From the NCBI RefSeq assembly GCF_964204645.1, contig NC_134035.1:3052001-3116000 (forward strand): DNA of 64,000 nt, in the 5' to 3' direction. Within the stretch, counting starts at the first letter, position 1. Every line of letters starts with the position of its first letter. Source of the DNA: Tubulanus polymorphus. Its lineage: Eukaryota > Nemertea > Palaeonemertea > Tubulaniformes > Tubulanidae. A program made the translations under genes and the position numbers. Below are positions 59,931 to 64,000 of this stretch, one piece after another. Under the pieces are notes generated by a model. That model was not told the origin of the DNA. It did not search any database and saw only the letters and a list, made by a program, of their open reading frames with translations.

Positions 59931-60796
59931 AATAAATAAATTCTGGTTTTTAAATTCTTTTAATCTGTAAATAGTGGGATTTTATCTTATTTCACAAAAT
60001 TGCTCATCAGTGTTCTAACTAAAGTATATTGTATTTTCTGGTGGAGAAATCGGTTTTATAGATGGGTATTACTTTAAACCTGGGGGGCAGGGGCTGAAGC
60101 GATTTGAAACCAGTCACTAATGTCTATTAGGCTATAGTTAATTCTCAGAACTTATAGAAAAGTTCAGTAATATTGTCACTGACAATATTGAAAGTTCTAT
60201 TTTGACCATTATCTCTTTGAAGAAAAAAGAGCAGTTTATCCAATTTGTTTATTTGTTGAAAATCATAAATGATAAATGATAAATGCATAATATTCTACTC
60301 CTTACTTGGCGGTGCTGGTCAACAATTCATCTTGATCTAGGCCCCTATATCTAGAAAAATTTCTAGAATTCATTTCGAAATTTAGTTATTCTCAACTCTA
60401 TCTGATCAACTTAATGAATGCACTAGCATAAAATTAATGAACTATTTACATGCGGAAAATCAGTTTCAAAAATCAGGACTGAATCACGAGATTGAATAAA
60501 ATGGCGACCGTTTTTATCCGACATTCCGAAATGTCTGTTTTGTATATTTTTTCCGAGAACGAACGAACGAGTGGCCGCCTTTTCAGCCAACAACGAACTG
60601 AGCGAGTGAAATAACTGACGTGTTCGATAAACACAGACGTGTGAATTTTTACCCTTCCCGGCAGCGCCGACGCGCACGTCACGTCTGCCAGTCAATATAT
60701 CACTCACTTCTAGGAAAAAGCGTTCTCCATGTTGTTATCAGTGCCTGGATCGTTTATTTTTCCTATCGGGGGTCACACGTATCGTATGTGTATAAT

Positions 60797-61050
60797 AGGT
60801 TCCGTTAGAATTACGAGAAACGAATCCGATTCCTAGAAATTTGTCATAGTTTCCAAAGGGGTAAATATTTATAATCGAACTCAGTCGAGCGCGGAGTAGT
60901 CATGCAACGTGTTTATCGTCGCGTTAGAATATTACGCAACGCATCCGATTCTCCTAGAAATTCGTCATAGTTTCCTATACTGAATAACGATAATATTTAT
61001 AACCGGGGTCACAATCGAGTGTGGTGCGAGTCTAGTAGTCACGAAGCGTG
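60797..61050. repeat. Tandem duplication of a ~125-bp unit
   Basis: Two direct copies share gttagaat(t/at)tacg, atccgattc, cctagaaatt(t/c)gtcatag, taatatttataa and cgagtg-like blocks in the same order. The region is CpG-richer than its surroundings. It could be part of a promoter or enhancer; no gene is adjacent within 1.5 kb. Confidence 0.75.
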
Positions 61051-62343
61051 GCTAACGTCAGGTAGACTCTCATTAAGCTTCTTTCCGTCGCGGCAACAAA
61101 CCGGTTAAATCTTTTATCTCAAATAGTAGAATTGACTTCTCGTTCGCCGGATGACAGCGTTAGTATTTCAGGCCGGATTGTTGACCGCAATTATCGGATA
61201 TAGATAAGACCGATTCGCTGATATTCATCGCGCGATCAAGATTTCGTAGCTGATATCGTAGGGTAAGTAGTTTACGCTCTGAAATAGTCCTTCGCAACGA
61301 AATAATTTGGGGGTCGAAATTATTTGGCAACACTTGTTATTTGTCAAATTAGAACACAGTAAATGAAGACGCAGACAGTATTATCAAAACATATTATGTT
61401 ATATCAGATTTGCCGACTTAATCATAAATTCACGGTTTTATGGATATGGCAAATGTACAACTAATGGAAGACCTGGATGAATAACCGTTTATTACAATAT
61501 TAAATGCTAACGCTATCCCAGACACGGAGACCTATATAAACAAGATTTACGCCTGCAGACAAATTGATATATGACGCAACAACGAAAGTAATATACATAA
61601 TTGATGATGACTATCCTATATCACCGCGCTGCTTATGATTGGTTTTTGAAGGGCAATAAACACAATACATAACTATTTCATGGTCGCGGGCACCGGTATT
61701 TGATTTTTCTTCACTGGATGAAAATATCATATCTCTGCCAGGGCCTCTTTGTACAAGACCCTCATAATATGCTTTGAGTTGCCCTTAATCACTAATATGC
61801 CTACAATGCCTTTGCAATGGTTCATAAATTTGTTTACATCTCAATAGAGAAGAAGGAAACTGCCTATTAACCAAGCAGTAGGAGATTAGACGAACTGGCG
61901 AAGGGATGAAAAGATCTAAACCATCCCCATTAATTTCACTATAGTATCGATTTCTAAGATTTTTCGTGCTAATACGCCGGGCGAGGATGAAAGAAGATTT
62001 CTAGGGTTTGTTACGACGGTAGTACCACCACGGGGGTTAGCGGAATATTACTCTATTTACAGAGTTATTCATTAGAGAAATGATCGTTGAGAACATATAG
62101 TTTCAGTAAAAATATTGACATCGAAGTTGATTATTTGAACGTTGATCGTCTGTCTGATATTTCCTCGCCTCGTGTAATGAGGAAACTTTAAAAGTGCTGG
62201 AAGCTGTTGAATGCTGAACAGACTATAGAATACCCTGATGTGCCGTTCCGTTCATTTCAGCACCGACGCGTAATGATTGATGCTGATCTCAATGGAATTT
62301 TCTAATGGAAATTCAGAGAAGCGAAATAAATCAAATCAGGATA

Positions 62344-62498
62344 TAAGCCGCGATCGCACGAGCATTTTTGGCCAGTGCCAAATTTGGCAACCAATCAGTG
62401 GTTTACGCTTTCAAATTCGACACGGGCCAAATTTGACTCGGGCCTGATGCGGGCCGATTCGGCCCTGGCTTAATCATCTCGTTGTGATCGTGGCTATA
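62344..62498. repeat. Inverted-repeat element, ATAGCCGCGATC family, copy 2
   Basis: The ends taagccgcgatcgcacgagc and tcgttgtgatcgtggctat are inverse. It shares gggccaaatttg and gtggtttacg with the copy at 4684-4919 but is shorter. Confidence 0.75.
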
Positions 62499-62949
62499 GG
62501 TTCTCTATTCAACCTAAACTGGTCAAAGTTAAGTTATCTTTTCTCTTAAAACGTGTACTGCCAGACTTTTGCAACCAAACTAACCGAGGAACTACTGTAT
62601 ATATAGCGTAAGTGAAGTTTCACTTGTGTCGTCGAGTTGTCCTTTACGTCGCGCGGGTATCATAGTGATTTTGTTGCCATATCGACAACCGTATCCTAGC
62701 ATTTATCGTAATTGAAAGAGTAGGCAGCTAGCGATCCTAGGGAGGGTAGATTAAAGGTAATTAGACGAACTGGAACTTTTTCAACGCAGAGATGGGATAT
62801 CAATAGTGAAATTGTTATTGCAGTAATCCACAAGGATGTAGTTTTTGATCAAATGCCAGACTCGAGGCTAGGAAATGTTATCTTCGTCGCGTTTATGTTT
62901 TCCTCGTGTACTCGTCAGCAATGTTTGTCATTCAGGTTTATGCGCAGCC

Positions 62950-63878
62950 ATGACGGTTGGGGCTCGAACGGCCAGGCATCTCTTCAATGTAGTCAAGTAT
63001 GGCTGTATGGCTCATTGTCTAGTGGAGTTCACAGGAACCGTCGTACAGGTGAGCAGGATTCAAGCTGGCCGAATTCATAAATCGATTTCCTAGTGGTACG
63101 AATCATATGTTTGTTTGTTTCAGTGTGATGGGCCATCGATGTCGCCGACATTGAAGTCTAGGGATCTTGTTCTTGCTGAAAGGCTGTCTGTTGGTCTTCG
63201 GAAAATCGTACCGTACGTATAGGCCTACGTAACGTTAATATCTTTTCCATTTCAGGCTGTCAAGCATTATCCCTGCTTTCCAAAATTTAGCGTGATTTTT
63301 TGGTGAAGAAGGTGCTTTTTCCCTACTTACAAAAATGCAGTCCTCTTGCTGAAATTCTGAACGTCTGCGTGTTTTGAATTTCCGTATCCATGGTAAAAGT
63401 TCTGGTACTGCCACCTCAGAAGTCGATACCAATCATACCCGTGCAGCATGTTTTCAATGGTGAACGTGCCAGAAAATAAGACTTGAGAATATTGGAAACA
63501 AAGTATTTGAGAATGGAATATGTAATGGCCCCAGTGAAGCCATCGAAAATCCTGACCAAGTTGATCCTAACTCCCCACTTCACCTTTCAATGGTTCCACT
63601 TGACAGCCCGCCATTTCAATGAAACTCAGTCTCTGATCGTCATCAATTTCTATCTGAATTTCTATCTGTATTTTGAAGCCAGCTTTAATCATCTAGTCAA
63701 ATCACATGAAGTCTGTCTCAATTTGCTATTAAATCTTCTCTCTAACGTTTGCAGGGGTGACATCGTCATTTGCAAGTCGCCGACGAAGCCCGGACAACAG
63801 ATCTGCAAACGAGTGACCGCTCTAGAAGGAGAGTACGTCACAGTCAGTCATGGACCGGCGAAAGGAAAGATGTTTTAC
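62950..63878 (+). CDS. IMMP1L: Mitochondrial inner membrane protease subunit 1-like (partial, 3 exons)
   Basis: Signal-peptidase-type serine protease that trims intermembrane-space sorting signals in the mitochondrial inner membrane. Exons 62950-63048, 63124-63212 and 63755-63878 (phases 0, 2 and 0; all GT-AG) give 104 residues. The first exon resembles the family's N-terminal membrane segment (KYGCMAHCLVEFTG). S38 in GPSMSPT is the catalytic serine. GDIVICKSPT and ICKRVTALEG follow, with K81 as the catalytic lysine of the Ser-Lys dyad. The exon carrying these starts after a 5'-UTR acceptor at 62935. The last visible exon ends at GKMFY followed by GTAAGT; the remaining C-terminal part lies beyond the right edge. 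The ATG at 62939 is out of frame. Confidence 0.9.
63213..63754 (+). other. IMMP1L intron 2
   Basis: 542 bp between a GTACGT donor and the acceptor aacgtttgcag. No further exon or repeat recognised. Confidence 0.6.
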
Positions 63879-64000
63879 GTAAGTATATATACAGTTCCCC
63901 AAGGGTGGATCTAGGGGATGGTCTCAAGGGTCCGTCCACATGATGCCTGCGCCAACCCATTGAGGTGGCTCTTTTCGTCAAGACAGATATCATTTCGACA

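Larger units (their letters stand above)
53485..62935. other. 9.4-kb stretch without recognised genes
   Basis: Repeat-rich and AT-rich, with CpG-richer patches near 56650-57010 and 60420-61290. Only weak exon candidates exist (listed separately). It must contain the promoters of the glutamate receptor on the left and IMMP1L on the right. Confidence 0.45.

Overview
The window is nuclear DNA from a bilaterian animal. It is AT-rich, has GT-AG introns of roughly 0.1 to 5 kb, and contains no operons. Two intronless class A receptors of a type I associate with spiralian expansions, an Amt-type ammonium transporter and a secreted sphingomyelinase D/phospholipase D-like (SMaseD/PLD) family all suggest a marine lophotrochozoan such as a mollusc, brachiopod, nemertean or annelid. 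No species can be named from this sequence. Exon models were built by hand from reading frame, splice signals and phase matching. Intergenic and intronic DNA is packed with short fold-back (MITE-like) repeats.

Layout from left to right. 1-15.4 kb: the 5' half of an EPS8-family gene on the minus strand (start codon at 10,894, PTB domain ending at 1,991, remainder outside the window to the left). 18.45-19.48 kb: an intronless rhodopsin-like receptor (+). 25.4-31.8 kb: a complete ammonium transporter gene (-), with a 5'-UTR exon and two possible C-termini. 32.7-40.0 kb: a tandem cluster of three two-exon genes (-) for secreted SMaseD/PLD-like enzymes with cysteine-rich C-terminal modules, plus a fourth partial relic at a duplication junction. 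40.7-53.5 kb: a complete 12-exon ionotropic glutamate receptor (-). Its introns hold a second intronless receptor (+, 46.2-47.2 kb) and a 5'-truncated non-LTR retrotransposon (+, 42.4-44.5 kb). 53.5-62.9 kb: no recognisable gene, only repeats, CpG-richer patches and a few weak exon candidates. 62.9-64 kb: the first three coding exons of an IMMP1L-type mitochondrial inner-membrane peptidase (+), continuing past the right edge.

The genes do not form a pathway. The most notable system is the PLD cluster. The copies keep the catalytic His/Glu/Asp/His set, share a phase-1 intron that separates a short signal-peptide exon from the enzyme exon, and carry two, two and one copies of a ten-cysteine module. 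The array shows a recent tandem duplication with a readable junction at about 36,014. Other notable points are the receptor nested inside the glutamate-receptor gene, the alternative ends of the transporter, and a decayed tandem copy of part of a transporter exon.
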